Shown piece after piece: positions 35,729-44,209 of a stretch of DNA of 64,000 bases. The notes under the pieces are model-generated. The model was not told the DNA's origin and searched no databases. It saw nothing but the letters and a program-made list of their open reading frames with translations. Numbering within the stretch: the first letter of the stretch is position 1; each line of letters begins with the position of its first letter. Origin of the DNA: Polynucleobacter sp. 31A-FELB (lineage in GTDB: Bacteria; Pseudomonadota; Gammaproteobacteria; Burkholderiales; Burkholderiaceae); assembly GCF_018882405.1 (NCBI RefSeq), contig NZ_JACVOO010000006.1, positions 1 to 64,000 on the forward strand, given 5' to 3'. The translations under genes were made by a program, and so were the position numbers.

Positions 35729-36256
35729 TTAGGTTTGCATCTTTTCGATAACGGCTATTCCCTGGCTAGAGCTTGCTTTGAAACTAATATTTCTCGCATT
35801 CTCATCATCGTCAGCAATGAGATGAATTTCAATATCAAAAGCAGGCAGGGTGCCTTCAGCTTTTTCTGGCCACTCCACTAAACAGAATCCGGGCTCATCA
35901 AAATGCTCTGCAAAGCCAGCTTCCCGCCACTCCAGCGGATCTCTCATGCGGTAGAGGTCGAAGTGGTGGGCTGTGATATTTGTAGCGGTGGAGGGATTGC
36001 TGCTATTGATTTGAATAAGATAAGGCTCACACAAAGTATAGGTTGGACTCTTGACGCGACCCTCGTATCCCAGGGCTTGTATTAGATGGCGAGCAAAGGT
36101 GGTTTTGCCGGCTCCTAGATCCCCCTCTAAGGAGATATTGAGGTGAGTGCTGTGATCTGCTTGAAAAAGATGGTTGAGGCTGCTGGCAAGCTTTTGCGCT
36201 AAAGCAGTGGTATCCGCTTCTTGCCTACAATATTGATTAAATGAATTCTGAGCCAT
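35729..36256 (-). CDS. tsaE: tRNA threonylcarbamoyladenosine biosynthesis ATPase TsaE
   Basis: The 175-residue protein has the P-loop GDLGAGKTTFARHL (about 47-60) and the family motif FDLYRMRDPLEW. It acts with TsaB/TsaD in t6A modification of ANN-decoding tRNAs. It is about 20 residues longer than typical, with a C-terminal tail. It is paired with amiC (as often in proteobacteria) and divergent from queG with 43 bases between starts. Confidence 0.93.
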   Translation of the reverse strand: MAQNSFNQYCRQEADTTALAQKLASSLNHLFQADHSTHLNISLEGDLGAGKTTFARHLIQALGYEGRVKSPTYTLCEPYLIQINSSNPSTATNITAHHFDLYRMRDPLEWREAGFAEHFDEPGFCLVEWPEKAEGTLPAFDIEIHLIADDDENARNISFKASSSQGIAVIEKMQT

Positions 36257-36299
36257 TTGCCTAGTTTATTCAATTATTAAGCTACATTCTGTATTCCTA

Positions 36300-37394
36300 A
36301 TGACTTCTTTCCAAATACTGAACCCTGTTGATCAGGCCAATCTGCGTGAATGGCTAGATGAGCAGTCTCGTGCACTCGGTTTTGATGGTTTACGTATTAC
36401 TGATACCCATCTTGGATCAGCTACAGACAGGCTGCATGAGTGGTTAGAGCAGGGTCGCCATGGTCAGATGGAATACATGGCTAAGCATGCCAATGTTCGC
36501 TCTGATCCAAGCATGCTGGTTCCAGGAGCCGTCAGAGTCATTTGCGTCACCATGAATTACCTTTCACCTGTAATCGATTTTGATCATGAGTGGGATAGAT
36601 TGAGAGATCCTACTCAAGCCGTGGTCTCGATGTATGCGCGAGGGCGCGACTATCACAAGGTCATGCGCAATCGTTTGCAAGAATTTGCGCAGTTGATTGA
36701 AAAGAAAATTGGATCGTTTGGTTATCGTGTCTTTACAGATTCAGCGCCATTGATGGAGGTCGAGTTGGCTCGTAAGGCCGGCTTGGGGTGGCGAGGTAAA
36801 CATACACTGCTACTGAATCGTGAATCTGGGTCAACATTCTTTTTGGGTGAAATCCTAGTCGATGTTCCGCTACCGATTGATCAAGAAGAAGAATCGCATT
36901 GTGGCACTTGCCAAGCCTGTATTGATGTTTGTCCAACACAGGCAATTACTGCACCTTACCAATTAGACGCCCGACGTTGCATCTCGTATTTGACGATTGA
37001 AAACCCAGATTCTATCCCGGTAGAGTTTCGTAGGGCGATGGGTAATCGCGTTTACGGATGCGATGACTGCCAATTGATTTGCCCTTGGAATAAATTTGCG
37101 CAACGATCTACCTTGCCAGATTTTGCTGAGCGTCATGGTCTTGGTAGAGCAGGTCTCTTGCAACTTTGGTCTTGGACTGAAGATGAATTTGAAAAGCGCC
37201 ACGAGGGCAGCGCCATTCGTCGCATCGGTTACTCCCGCTGGCGCAGAAACTTAGCAGTGGCTATGGGCAATGCCCTGGCTGATAGTGCTGCTCCCCAGGC
37301 AGATAAAGATTTGCTACGAGCAGCCTTGTCTGATGCTTTGCCCGTGGCAGATGCCTTGGTAGCCGAGCATATTGATTGGGCGCTGGGCTCTTAA
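36300..37394 (+). CDS. queG: Epoxyqueuosine reductase
   Basis: The 364-residue cobalamin- and Fe-S-dependent enzyme reduces epoxyqueuosine to queuosine in tRNA. Two [4Fe-4S] motifs are present: CGTCQACIDVCPTQAI and CDDCQLICPWNKF. The HEAT-repeat-like C-terminus has RRNLAVAMGNALADS. Divergent from tsaE, a usual beta-proteobacterial arrangement. Confidence 0.93.
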   Translation: MTSFQILNPVDQANLREWLDEQSRALGFDGLRITDTHLGSATDRLHEWLEQGRHGQMEYMAKHANVRSDPSMLVPGAVRVICVTMNYLSPVIDFDHEWDRLRDPTQAVVSMYARGRDYHKVMRNRLQEFAQLIEKKIGSFGYRVFTDSAPLMEVELARKAGLGWRGKHTLLLNRESGSTFFLGEILVDVPLPIDQEEESHCGTCQACIDVCPTQAITAPYQLDARRCISYLTIENPDSIPVEFRRAMGNRVYGCDDCQLICPWNKFAQRSTLPDFAERHGLGRAGLLQLWSWTEDEFEKRHEGSAIRRIGYSRWRRNLAVAMGNALADSAAPQADKDLLRAALSDALPVADALVAEHIDWALGS

Positions 37395-37438
37395 GTTCAC
37401 CTTGCCAGTTTTACCTTCATCTCACTTACAATGAATTC

Positions 37439-38224
37439 ATGTCATCAGCCGATCAACCCTATATAGACCCTAGCGAAATTGCTCTCGAGTGTTCAACAGC
37501 GCAGCGTTTTAAAAATCGCAGCGATGCTTTCTGGACGGGCATTCGGGATGCTGCAGGAGCACCAGCCATGGTCTTATTTGCTGGCATGGTGGGCTTTGGA
37601 GCAATGGGCAAAACTAATGGCGTAGATGCTTGGTTTACTGGAGCGACTAGCTTCTTAATGTTTGCCTTGCCTGGCCAGGTAGTTTTACTGGAGATGGCGA
37701 TTACTGGATCATCAGTCTTGGCAATTATTTTGGCCGTCTCCCTAACATCTACTCGCTTCATCACGATGACGGTAACCCTCTTTCCGCAGTTCCACGAAAA
37801 AGATCGCAATCATCGCCTCTATGCTTCGGTGCATTTATTGGCAATGACTGCTTGGGCTATCTCGATGCGCGAGTTTCAGACGATTGAGGCAAAACATCGC
37901 CTGAGTTACTTTGTTGGCTTGGGATTGTTATGTTGGTTAATTTCTATCCCAGGAACTATCTTGGGATATTTTCTGGCCGGCATGGTCCCTGCGGCAATTA
38001 CGCTTGGCCTCGTTTTTATTAATCCCCTATTCTTTTTGTTGACCTTTACCGAGGTAAAGCCCTGGATTAATCGGATTGCGATTGGTTTGGGATTTGTGCT
38101 CGGACCTTTTTTCTTTATCTTAGATCGTGATACTAGCTTGCTCACCACTGGCTTGGTGGCAGGAACCGCCGCTTACTTCTTTGACCGTAAAGTATTGCGT
38201 AAGAAAGCAGGGGTGATCAGCTAA
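37439..38224 (+). CDS. azlC: AzlC-family branched-chain amino acid exporter subunit
   Basis: The 261-residue membrane protein has about 6-7 hydrophobic segments and the AzlC motif FWTGIRDAAGAPAMVLFAGM. With the small AzlD subunit it forms a pump exporting branched-chain amino acids or related compounds. The start at 37439 is taken because an earlier start overlaps queG. The stop overlaps the azlD ATG by one base (TAATG). Confidence 0.88.
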   Translation: MSSADQPYIDPSEIALECSTAQRFKNRSDAFWTGIRDAAGAPAMVLFAGMVGFGAMGKTNGVDAWFTGATSFLMFALPGQVVLLEMAITGSSVLAIILAVSLTSTRFITMTVTLFPQFHEKDRNHRLYASVHLLAMTAWAISMREFQTIEAKHRLSYFVGLGLLCWLISIPGTILGYFLAGMVPAAITLGLVFINPLFFLLTFTEVKPWINRIAIGLGFVLGPFFFILDRDTSLLTTGLVAGTAAYFFDRKVLRKKAGVIS

Positions 38225-38565
38225 TGAATGCCGCTCTTCAAGGATGGGGTTTATGGATCGCCTTAGCGGGCGCCACAATCGGGACCTACTTCTGCCGCGC
38301 GATTGGTGTCTTACTCGCAAAACGCATTAATCAAGATAGCGAGATCTTTCGCTGGCTAGCAGCGGTAACTTATGCGATGGTTGCTGCCCTAGTTGTCAGA
38401 ATGATTTTGATGCCGATTGGTCTTCTGGCAACCGTACCCGTATGGATTCGGATTCTCATTTGTGTACTCAGTATCGGTGTGATGGTTTCTAAGCCAACAC
38501 GCCGTCTCGTCCCAGCCTTATTGACTGGAACACTTTTGATGCTCGCTTACGGCGTGATGCGCTAA
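38224..38565 (+). CDS. azlD: AzlD-family exporter small subunit
   Basis: The 113-residue membrane protein has about four hydrophobic segments, a typical AzlD length, and a one-base overlap with azlC. Partner of AzlC in branched-chain amino-acid export. Confidence 0.85.
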   Translation: MNAALQGWGLWIALAGATIGTYFCRAIGVLLAKRINQDSEIFRWLAAVTYAMVAALVVRMILMPIGLLATVPVWIRILICVLSIGVMVSKPTRRLVPALLTGTLLMLAYGVMR

Positions 38566-38588
38566 GTCAAACACTCCAGTAATTCGGT

Positions 38589-41500
38589 TTAGAGATGGGC
38601 CGCCAGAATTTTGGCAATGTGTACGGCGTCTCTTTGTGTGCCATCAGCTATTTGGTGGCGACAGCTTGTCCCATCCGCAACCACCCAGCTATCTGGCGCC
38701 TTACGTATTGCGGGTAAAAGGCTGGCCTCTGCCATTTGCTTTGACACTTCAATATGCTCAGCTTCATAACCAAAGCTACCCGCCATACCGCAACAAGAAG
38801 ACTCAATGAGCTTAGGCTCCGCATTAGGGATTAACTTTAAAAGTTCCATTGCCGGCGTAACAGCGGCAAATGATTTTTGATGGCAATGTCCATGAAACAA
38901 CACGGGGCGCGAAGCAGGTTTTAACTGCAGTTGGAGCTTCCCACTCCTTGCTTCACCAGCTAAGAATTCTTCTAAGAGCTGTACATGTTTGCTTACCGTT
39001 ACTGCGCGTTCGCCAAAGCCCATAACCAATGCTTCATCCTTTAGGGTAAAGAGGCAGGAAGGCTCGAGACCGATAATCGGGATGTCTTTTTCAGCAAACG
39101 GGGCAAGATGATTTACTAATTCATCTAAGCTGGCTTTAGCCTTGTCGACCATGCCTGCAGCCAGGTAAGTACGACCACAGCAGAATTCTTTAGAGCAGGT
39201 GTTTGGTGTTGAGCTTACTTTTGAGTTTTGCTCTGCCAGTCGCTTCTGTGGAATATGTACGCGATATCCAGCGGCCTTTAGAACCGCTAATGCAGCTTGT
39301 AAGTTTTCATCTTCAAAGTAAGCGTTGAAGGTATCAGCTAACAGCACAACCCCTTTATTGCCATTCGTATCAGCGTGGCTAAGTTCCGCTGGCGTAAATT
39401 GGTAAGGCGTATTGGCACTCTTGTCGCCCCAGAATGTTTTAGCCTTCCAGATTGGCAGACTTCTTTGTGCGGAAATGCCCATGATCCACTCTTGCAATTT
39501 AGCAATCGGCGCGATGTGGTTGCGAAGATTGAGTAGGGCAGGAAGGCCGGGAATACTGCTAATAATTGGGGCGTATTTAGGTAAATAGGCAACCGCTAAA
39601 TCGCGCAGCGTATGACCGGTTCGCTTTTTATAGACTGACAGAAACTCAATTTTCATCTTCGCCATATCAACGCCGGTAGGACATTCACGACGGCAGGCTT
39701 TGCAACTGACACAGAGCTCCATTACTTCTTTAATGGCATCGCTTCCGAGTGGTGAACTTTCGTCTTTGATATCCAGTTGATTGGAGAGTGCGAGACGCAG
39801 GGTGTTGGCGCGACCACGGGTGAGATGTTTTTCATCGCGAGTCACTCGATAGCTCGGGCACATCACTTCAGCGTCGAACTTTCGGCAATGGCCATTGTTG
39901 TTACACATCTCAACTGCTTTAGCTAAGCCCATCGCAGGGTCGCCACCAGTACCGGGCGCACTCGTTTCTTCTGTAACGGGATTGTTTTGCACATTCCATG
40001 CAGACCAATCTAACGCCGGTTGTAGTGGAATGACTTTATAGCTTGGCGGAAACCGGAAGTTGCTTGCATCATCCATCTTGGGGGGATCAACGATCTTGCC
40101 AGGATTAAATAATCCGTTTGGATCAAATGCATGCTTGATTTCTGCGAGAGCTTCAGTAATCTTGGGTCCAAATTGCCAAGAGATCCATTCGCCGCGGCAG
40201 AGTCCATCACCGTGCTCACCGCTATAAGCACCTTTGTATTTGCGAACAAGTGCTGACGCCTCTTCTGCAACCGCACGCATCTTTTGCCCCCCATCGCGAC
40301 GCATATCCAAGATTGGGCGGACATGGAGGGTGCCAACAGATGCATGCGCATACCAAGTGCCACGCGAACCGTATTTAGAAAATACATCTGTCAGTGCTTG
40401 AGTGTATTCAGCAAGACTTTCTAATGGGACTGCGCAGTCCTCAATGAAGCTGACTGGCTTGTCATCACCCTTCAGGCTCATCATGATGTTCAGGCCAGCC
40501 TTGCGCACTTCCCATAAATTCTTTTGCAAGCCGGCATCAGGCATTGCAACTACTGAACCCGGTAGTTGTAAGTCACCCATAAGGCTTTGCAAGGACTTGA
40601 GCTTCTCGAGCAGGGGTGCATGCGCTTCCCCTGAGAACTCTACTAATAAGATGGCTTCAGGTGTTTGAGCGTTAGCATCAATCAGTGCTGTCTCAATGGT
40701 TTTCTTGAAGCTTGGGTTATGGCGCGCTAAGTCAATCATGGTGCGGTCTACCAACTCAACAGCGGTAGGTCCCAGTTTGACGATATGCTGCGCACTATCC
40801 ATTGCCTTGAAGAAGCTGGCGAAGTTCACTACGCCAAGCACTTTGTGTTGCGGCAAAGGTGCTAGCTTGAGTTCAAGCGATTTGAAGTAAGCCAAAGTGC
40901 CTTCGCTACCTACTAAGAGGTGCGCTAGATTGACGCTACCGTCTTGAGTGTAAGGACGCTCGCTTTGCGGATGAAATACATCGAGGTTGTATCCGGCAAC
41001 ACGTCGTAATACTTTGGGAAAGTGCGCTTCTATTTCTGGTTGGAGTGTATTGGCGAGATCTTTTACAAAGTCGCCGAGCTGTTTTGCGGCGCCAGAGCTA
41101 TGTGCGTAATTGCCAAAGTTGGCGACCTGTCCATTTGCTAACCAGGCATCAATTCCTAAAACGTTGTGCACCATATTCCCATAAGCAATAGATCGGCTGC
41201 CGCACGAGTTATTGCCCGCCATTCCGCCAATCGTTGCCTGTCCTGCGGTGGAAACATCCACGGGATACCAGAGGCCGTGGGGTTTAAGTGCGGCATTGAG
41301 GTGATCTAAAACAATGCCGGGCTCAACTACTGCAGTTGCTTTCTCTGGGTCCGCATGTAAGAGTTTGCGAAAGTATTTAGTGTTATCAATAACGAGTGCT
41401 GTACCAGTGGTCTGGCCACACTGACTGGTGCCTCCGCCACGTGGCAGAACTGGGACACCCAGGTCGGCTGCAATTTGGATGGCAGTCGCAATATCCTCAG

Positions 41501-41681
41501 CGGTTTTCGGCACAAAGACCGCAACTGGCATGGCTTGATAGATCGATGCATCGGTTGCATAACGTCCACGACTAGCCATGTCAGTCATGACTTCACCGGT
41601 AGTTTCTTGTTTCAGTCGCTTGGCTAACTCTGCCTTATTGGCAACGAATTCCGGTAGCGGCAAATCCAGTGGCTTGTTCAT
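38589..41681 (-). CDS. FAD-binding oxidase / Fe-S oxidoreductase (YdiJ-like D-2-hydroxyacid dehydrogenase)
   Basis: This 1030-residue protein fuses a GlcD-type FAD-binding half (PRGGGTSQCGQTTG, GNNSCGSRS) and FAD-oxidase C domain with a C-terminal Fe-S reductase half (CVSCKACRRECPTGVDM plus CCG domains, including ESSCCGMAGSFGYE). The size and layout resemble E. coli YdiJ, a D-2-hydroxyacid (such as D-2-hydroxyglutarate) dehydrogenase. D-lactate or glycolate are alternatives. Its ATG overlaps the stop of the upstream GntR gene (ATGA), so that regulator probably controls it. Confidence 0.88.
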   Translation of the reverse strand: MNKPLDLPLPEFVANKAELAKRLKQETTGEVMTDMASRGRYATDASIYQAMPVAVFVPKTAEDIATAIQIAADLGVPVLPRGGGTSQCGQTTGTALVIDNTKYFRKLLHADPEKATAVVEPGIVLDHLNAALKPHGLWYPVDVSTAGQATIGGMAGNNSCGSRSIAYGNMVHNVLGIDAWLANGQVANFGNYAHSSGAAKQLGDFVKDLANTLQPEIEAHFPKVLRRVAGYNLDVFHPQSERPYTQDGSVNLAHLLVGSEGTLAYFKSLELKLAPLPQHKVLGVVNFASFFKAMDSAQHIVKLGPTAVELVDRTMIDLARHNPSFKKTIETALIDANAQTPEAILLVEFSGEAHAPLLEKLKSLQSLMGDLQLPGSVVAMPDAGLQKNLWEVRKAGLNIMMSLKGDDKPVSFIEDCAVPLESLAEYTQALTDVFSKYGSRGTWYAHASVGTLHVRPILDMRRDGGQKMRAVAEEASALVRKYKGAYSGEHGDGLCRGEWISWQFGPKITEALAEIKHAFDPNGLFNPGKIVDPPKMDDASNFRFPPSYKVIPLQPALDWSAWNVQNNPVTEETSAPGTGGDPAMGLAKAVEMCNNNGHCRKFDAEVMCPSYRVTRDEKHLTRGRANTLRLALSNQLDIKDESSPLGSDAIKEVMELCVSCKACRRECPTGVDMAKMKIEFLSVYKKRTGHTLRDLAVAYLPKYAPIISSIPGLPALLNLRNHIAPIAKLQEWIMGISAQRSLPIWKAKTFWGDKSANTPYQFTPAELSHADTNGNKGVVLLADTFNAYFEDENLQAALAVLKAAGYRVHIPQKRLAEQNSKVSSTPNTCSKEFCCGRTYLAAGMVDKAKASLDELVNHLAPFAEKDIPIIGLEPSCLFTLKDEALVMGFGERAVTVSKHVQLLEEFLAGEARSGKLQLQLKPASRPVLFHGHCHQKSFAAVTPAMELLKLIPNAEPKLIESSCCGMAGSFGYEAEHIEVSKQMAEASLLPAIRKAPDSWVVADGTSCRHQIADGTQRDAVHIAKILAAHL

Positions 41682-42361
41682 GCTGCAACCTTCTCGTTAG
41701 ATTCTGAGTCAACTAATTGAATAACCACATCACGCTTATTCATGACATGCTGCATCATGACTTTGCGCATCCGTACGCTATCGCGCGCCTTTAATGCATC
41801 CAACATTTCTTGATGTTCCCCAACAGCCTTTTCCCATTTCACGCCATCTTGGTTGGAGCGAAAGCGGAGCGCCTCAATGCGTGCGTTAACCTGAGTAAAT
41901 AGCTGACTTAAGACGGGGTTATTCGCTGCGTGATTAATCGCCTGATGAATCTTGAGATTGAGTCGGTAGTAGCTAGAAAGATCTCTACGCGCGTAGGATG
42001 CCATCATTTCGTATTGAAGTGCTTCAAGTTCGATGAGCGCTTGATCGCTAATGTTTTGTGCGGCGAGCTCTCCGGAGTAGCCCTCTAAATTTGCGATCAC
42101 ATCAAAGGTGTGAATGATGTCGTCCCGAGTCAGTTGCACTGCAATCGCGCCGCGATTGGCAATTAGTTCAACCAGCCCATCAGCGGCTAAGCGACGAATC
42201 GCCTCACGAATAGGGGTGCGCGATACATTGAGCTGCTCTGCTAACTCACGTTCATTCAATTTGCTGCCGGGAATGATTGCACCCTCAACCAATAAGGATC
42301 GGAGCTTTTGGAAGGTGGCCTCGTGCAAGTTTTGGGTATTTGGGGGTGCAGTGAGCATCAT
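41678..42361 (-). CDS. GntR-family regulator (FCD subfamily)
   Basis: The 227-residue protein has an N-terminal winged helix (about 15-80; LNERELAEQLNVSRTPIREAIRRLAADGLV) and a C-terminal FCD effector domain. ATG 42361 is chosen for its AAGG site; the longer start at 42406 would run through a TTGTATACAT candidate operator. FCD members sense organic acids such as lactate, glycolate or pyruvate. It is translated before the big dehydrogenase and divergent from an aminotransferase gene, so both are likely targets. Confidence 0.88.
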   Translation of the reverse strand: MMLTAPPNTQNLHEATFQKLRSLLVEGAIIPGSKLNERELAEQLNVSRTPIREAIRRLAADGLVELIANRGAIAVQLTRDDIIHTFDVIANLEGYSGELAAQNISDQALIELEALQYEMMASYARRDLSSYYRLNLKIHQAINHAANNPVLSQLFTQVNARIEALRFRSNQDGVKWEKAVGEHQEMLDALKARDSVRMRKVMMQHVMNKRDVVIQLVDSESNEKVAA

Positions 42362-42376
42362 TTGAAATGCCTTAAA

Positions 42377-42472
42377 TTTGTATACATATTTATTATAACC
42401 CATCAATAAGCATAAATAACGCTATAAAAGCCTTATTTTTTACTTATTTGATAAATATTTTGCATACAAAAT
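42377..42472. promoter_or_regulatory. GntR/FCD-type operator candidates
   Basis: Two related motifs, TTGTATACAT (42378-42387) and TTTGCATACAAAA (about 42459-42471), approximate the TTGTATACAA palindrome of FCD-subfamily regulators. They lie between the divergent GntR and aminotransferase start codons. Assignment is by resemblance and position only. Confidence 0.45.
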
Positions 42473-42540
42473 TGTAAATTGCCAAAAAGTACCTTACACT
42501 GGCTTGCAAGATTAACTACAAAAACCAAGCGAGACTCAGC

Positions 42541-43725
42541 ATGCTAAAACTAGATAACCACCTCTCAGGACGCCATTTCTTACATATTCCTGGCCCAAGC
42601 CCAGTGCCTTCACGCATTCTGCGGGCAATTAGCTATCAAACGATTGATCACCGCGGCCCTGAATTTGGTGCATTTGGCCTCAAGGTTTTAGATGGCATCA
42701 AGAAGATTTTCAAGACTGAGCAGCCTGTGATTATTTATTCTGCTTCTGGAACTGGTTCTTGGGAAGGTGCTTTAGTTAATGTCCTTAATCCTGGCGATAA
42801 GGTGCTCTTTTATGAAACCGGTCACTTCGCAAACTTGTGGCGTGCTCTAGCCAAAAAGATTGGCATTGAAGTTGAGGTAGTAGGTAAAGCAGGTGCGGAT
42901 ACTTGGCGTTGGGGTGTTGATGCATCTGTGATTGAAGAGCGCTTACGCAAAGATACTCAGCATGAAATCAAGGCGGTTTGTGTAGTACATAATGAAACTT
43001 CAACTGGCATGACATCCAATATTGCTGCGGTTCGCAAGGCGATGGATGATGCAAAACATCCAGCGCTATTACTCGTGGATAGCGTATCTGGCTTGGGTTC
43101 AGCGGACTATGAGCATGACAAATGGGGTGCTGACGTAACCGTTTCCGGTTCACAAAAAGGTCTGATGTTGCCTCCGGGGATTGGCTTTAATGCTTTGTCG
43201 CCAAAAGCGATTGAAGCAAGTAAGCACAGCAAAATTCCTAAGGCCTATTTAGCCTGGGATGAAATTTTAGAATCTAATAAAACAGGCTACTGGCCAACTA
43301 CACCTAGCACCAATTTGATGTACGGTTTGCATGAAGCAATCGACATGATGCAGACCGAGGGCTTGGATACGATTTTTGCTCGCCATCAACGTTTGGCTGA
43401 AGCTTGTCGTCGCGCAGTTGCGGCTTGGGGTCTTGAGAACCAGTGCTTGGATCCAAATGCGTATTCACCAGTATTAACAGCGATTGTGGTTCCAGAGGGA
43501 ATGGATGCAGATGTACTGCGTAAGCATGCCCTAGAAAAGTTCAATCTTTCGCTTGGAACTGGTTTGGGCAAGCTCAAAGGCAAGATTTTCCGTATTGGCC
43601 ACCTAGGTGATTGCAACGAATTGAGCCTGATGGCCGCATTAAGTGGCGTAGAGATGAGTTTTAGCTCTATTGGCTACAAACCCAAGGCCAGCGGTGTGGT
43701 TGCAGCCCAAGAGTACCTAAAGTAA
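42541..43725 (+). CDS. Serine-glyoxylate (alanine-glyoxylate)-type aminotransferase
   Basis: The 394-residue class-V PLP enzyme has HIPGPSPVPSRI at the N-terminus and PLP Lys in VSGSQKGLMLPPGIGF. It resembles serine-glyoxylate aminotransferases, which convert glyoxylate and serine to glycine and hydroxypyruvate. A GlcG-like gene follows and a hydroxyacid dehydrogenase is divergent, which suggests glycolate/glyoxylate metabolism. Amino donor not fixed by sequence. Confidence 0.87.
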   Translation: MLKLDNHLSGRHFLHIPGPSPVPSRILRAISYQTIDHRGPEFGAFGLKVLDGIKKIFKTEQPVIIYSASGTGSWEGALVNVLNPGDKVLFYETGHFANLWRALAKKIGIEVEVVGKAGADTWRWGVDASVIEERLRKDTQHEIKAVCVVHNETSTGMTSNIAAVRKAMDDAKHPALLLVDSVSGLGSADYEHDKWGADVTVSGSQKGLMLPPGIGFNALSPKAIEASKHSKIPKAYLAWDEILESNKTGYWPTTPSTNLMYGLHEAIDMMQTEGLDTIFARHQRLAEACRRAVAAWGLENQCLDPNAYSPVLTAIVVPEGMDADVLRKHALEKFNLSLGTGLGKLKGKIFRIGHLGDCNELSLMAALSGVEMSFSSIGYKPKASGVVAAQEYLK

Positions 43726-43795
43726 GGCTTAGTCGGCAGACTCAACCTATAATTCACCATATATATCAATAGTATTAGAGACAGAGAGATTAATC

Positions 43796-44203
43796 ATGTT
43801 GGCAACTAAACCGTATTTAACCCAGGCTGATGTTCAAAAGATTTTGGATGCAGCAGACAAGCATGCAGCAGCAAATAACTGGGCAGTGACTATCGCTGTT
43901 TGTGATGATGGCGGACATCTATTGGGTTTAACTCGTCGCGATGGTTGCGCTCCTGTCTCTGTTTACATCGCTCAAGAAAAAGCACGTACTGCTGCAATGG
44001 GTAAGCGTGAGAGCCGCGTATACGAAGAAATTATTAATAACGGACGAATTTCCTTTTTATCTGCCCCGCATATTTCGGGCATGTTGGAAGGTGGCGTCAA
44101 TATCGAGGTAAATGGGTTTACCATCGGCGCAGTCGGCGTTTCCGGCGTTAAATCGACTGAGGATGCCGAAACCGCGAAGGCCGGCATTGCAGCCATTCTG
44201 TAA
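43796..44203 (+). CDS. GlcG/HbpS-family protein (DUF336)
   Basis: The 135-residue protein has the family's YIAQEKARTAA and GGVNIEVNGFTIGAVGVSG segments. GlcG-like proteins are found with glycolate oxidase genes; other members bind heme or cob(I)alamin-related ligands. Its function is not established. It follows the aminotransferase and is closely followed by rhlE. Confidence 0.85.
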   Translation: MLATKPYLTQADVQKILDAADKHAAANNWAVTIAVCDDGGHLLGLTRRDGCAPVSVYIAQEKARTAAMGKRESRVYEEIINNGRISFLSAPHISGMLEGGVNIEVNGFTIGAVGVSGVKSTEDAETAKAGIAAIL

Positions 44204-44209
44204 GTTACC

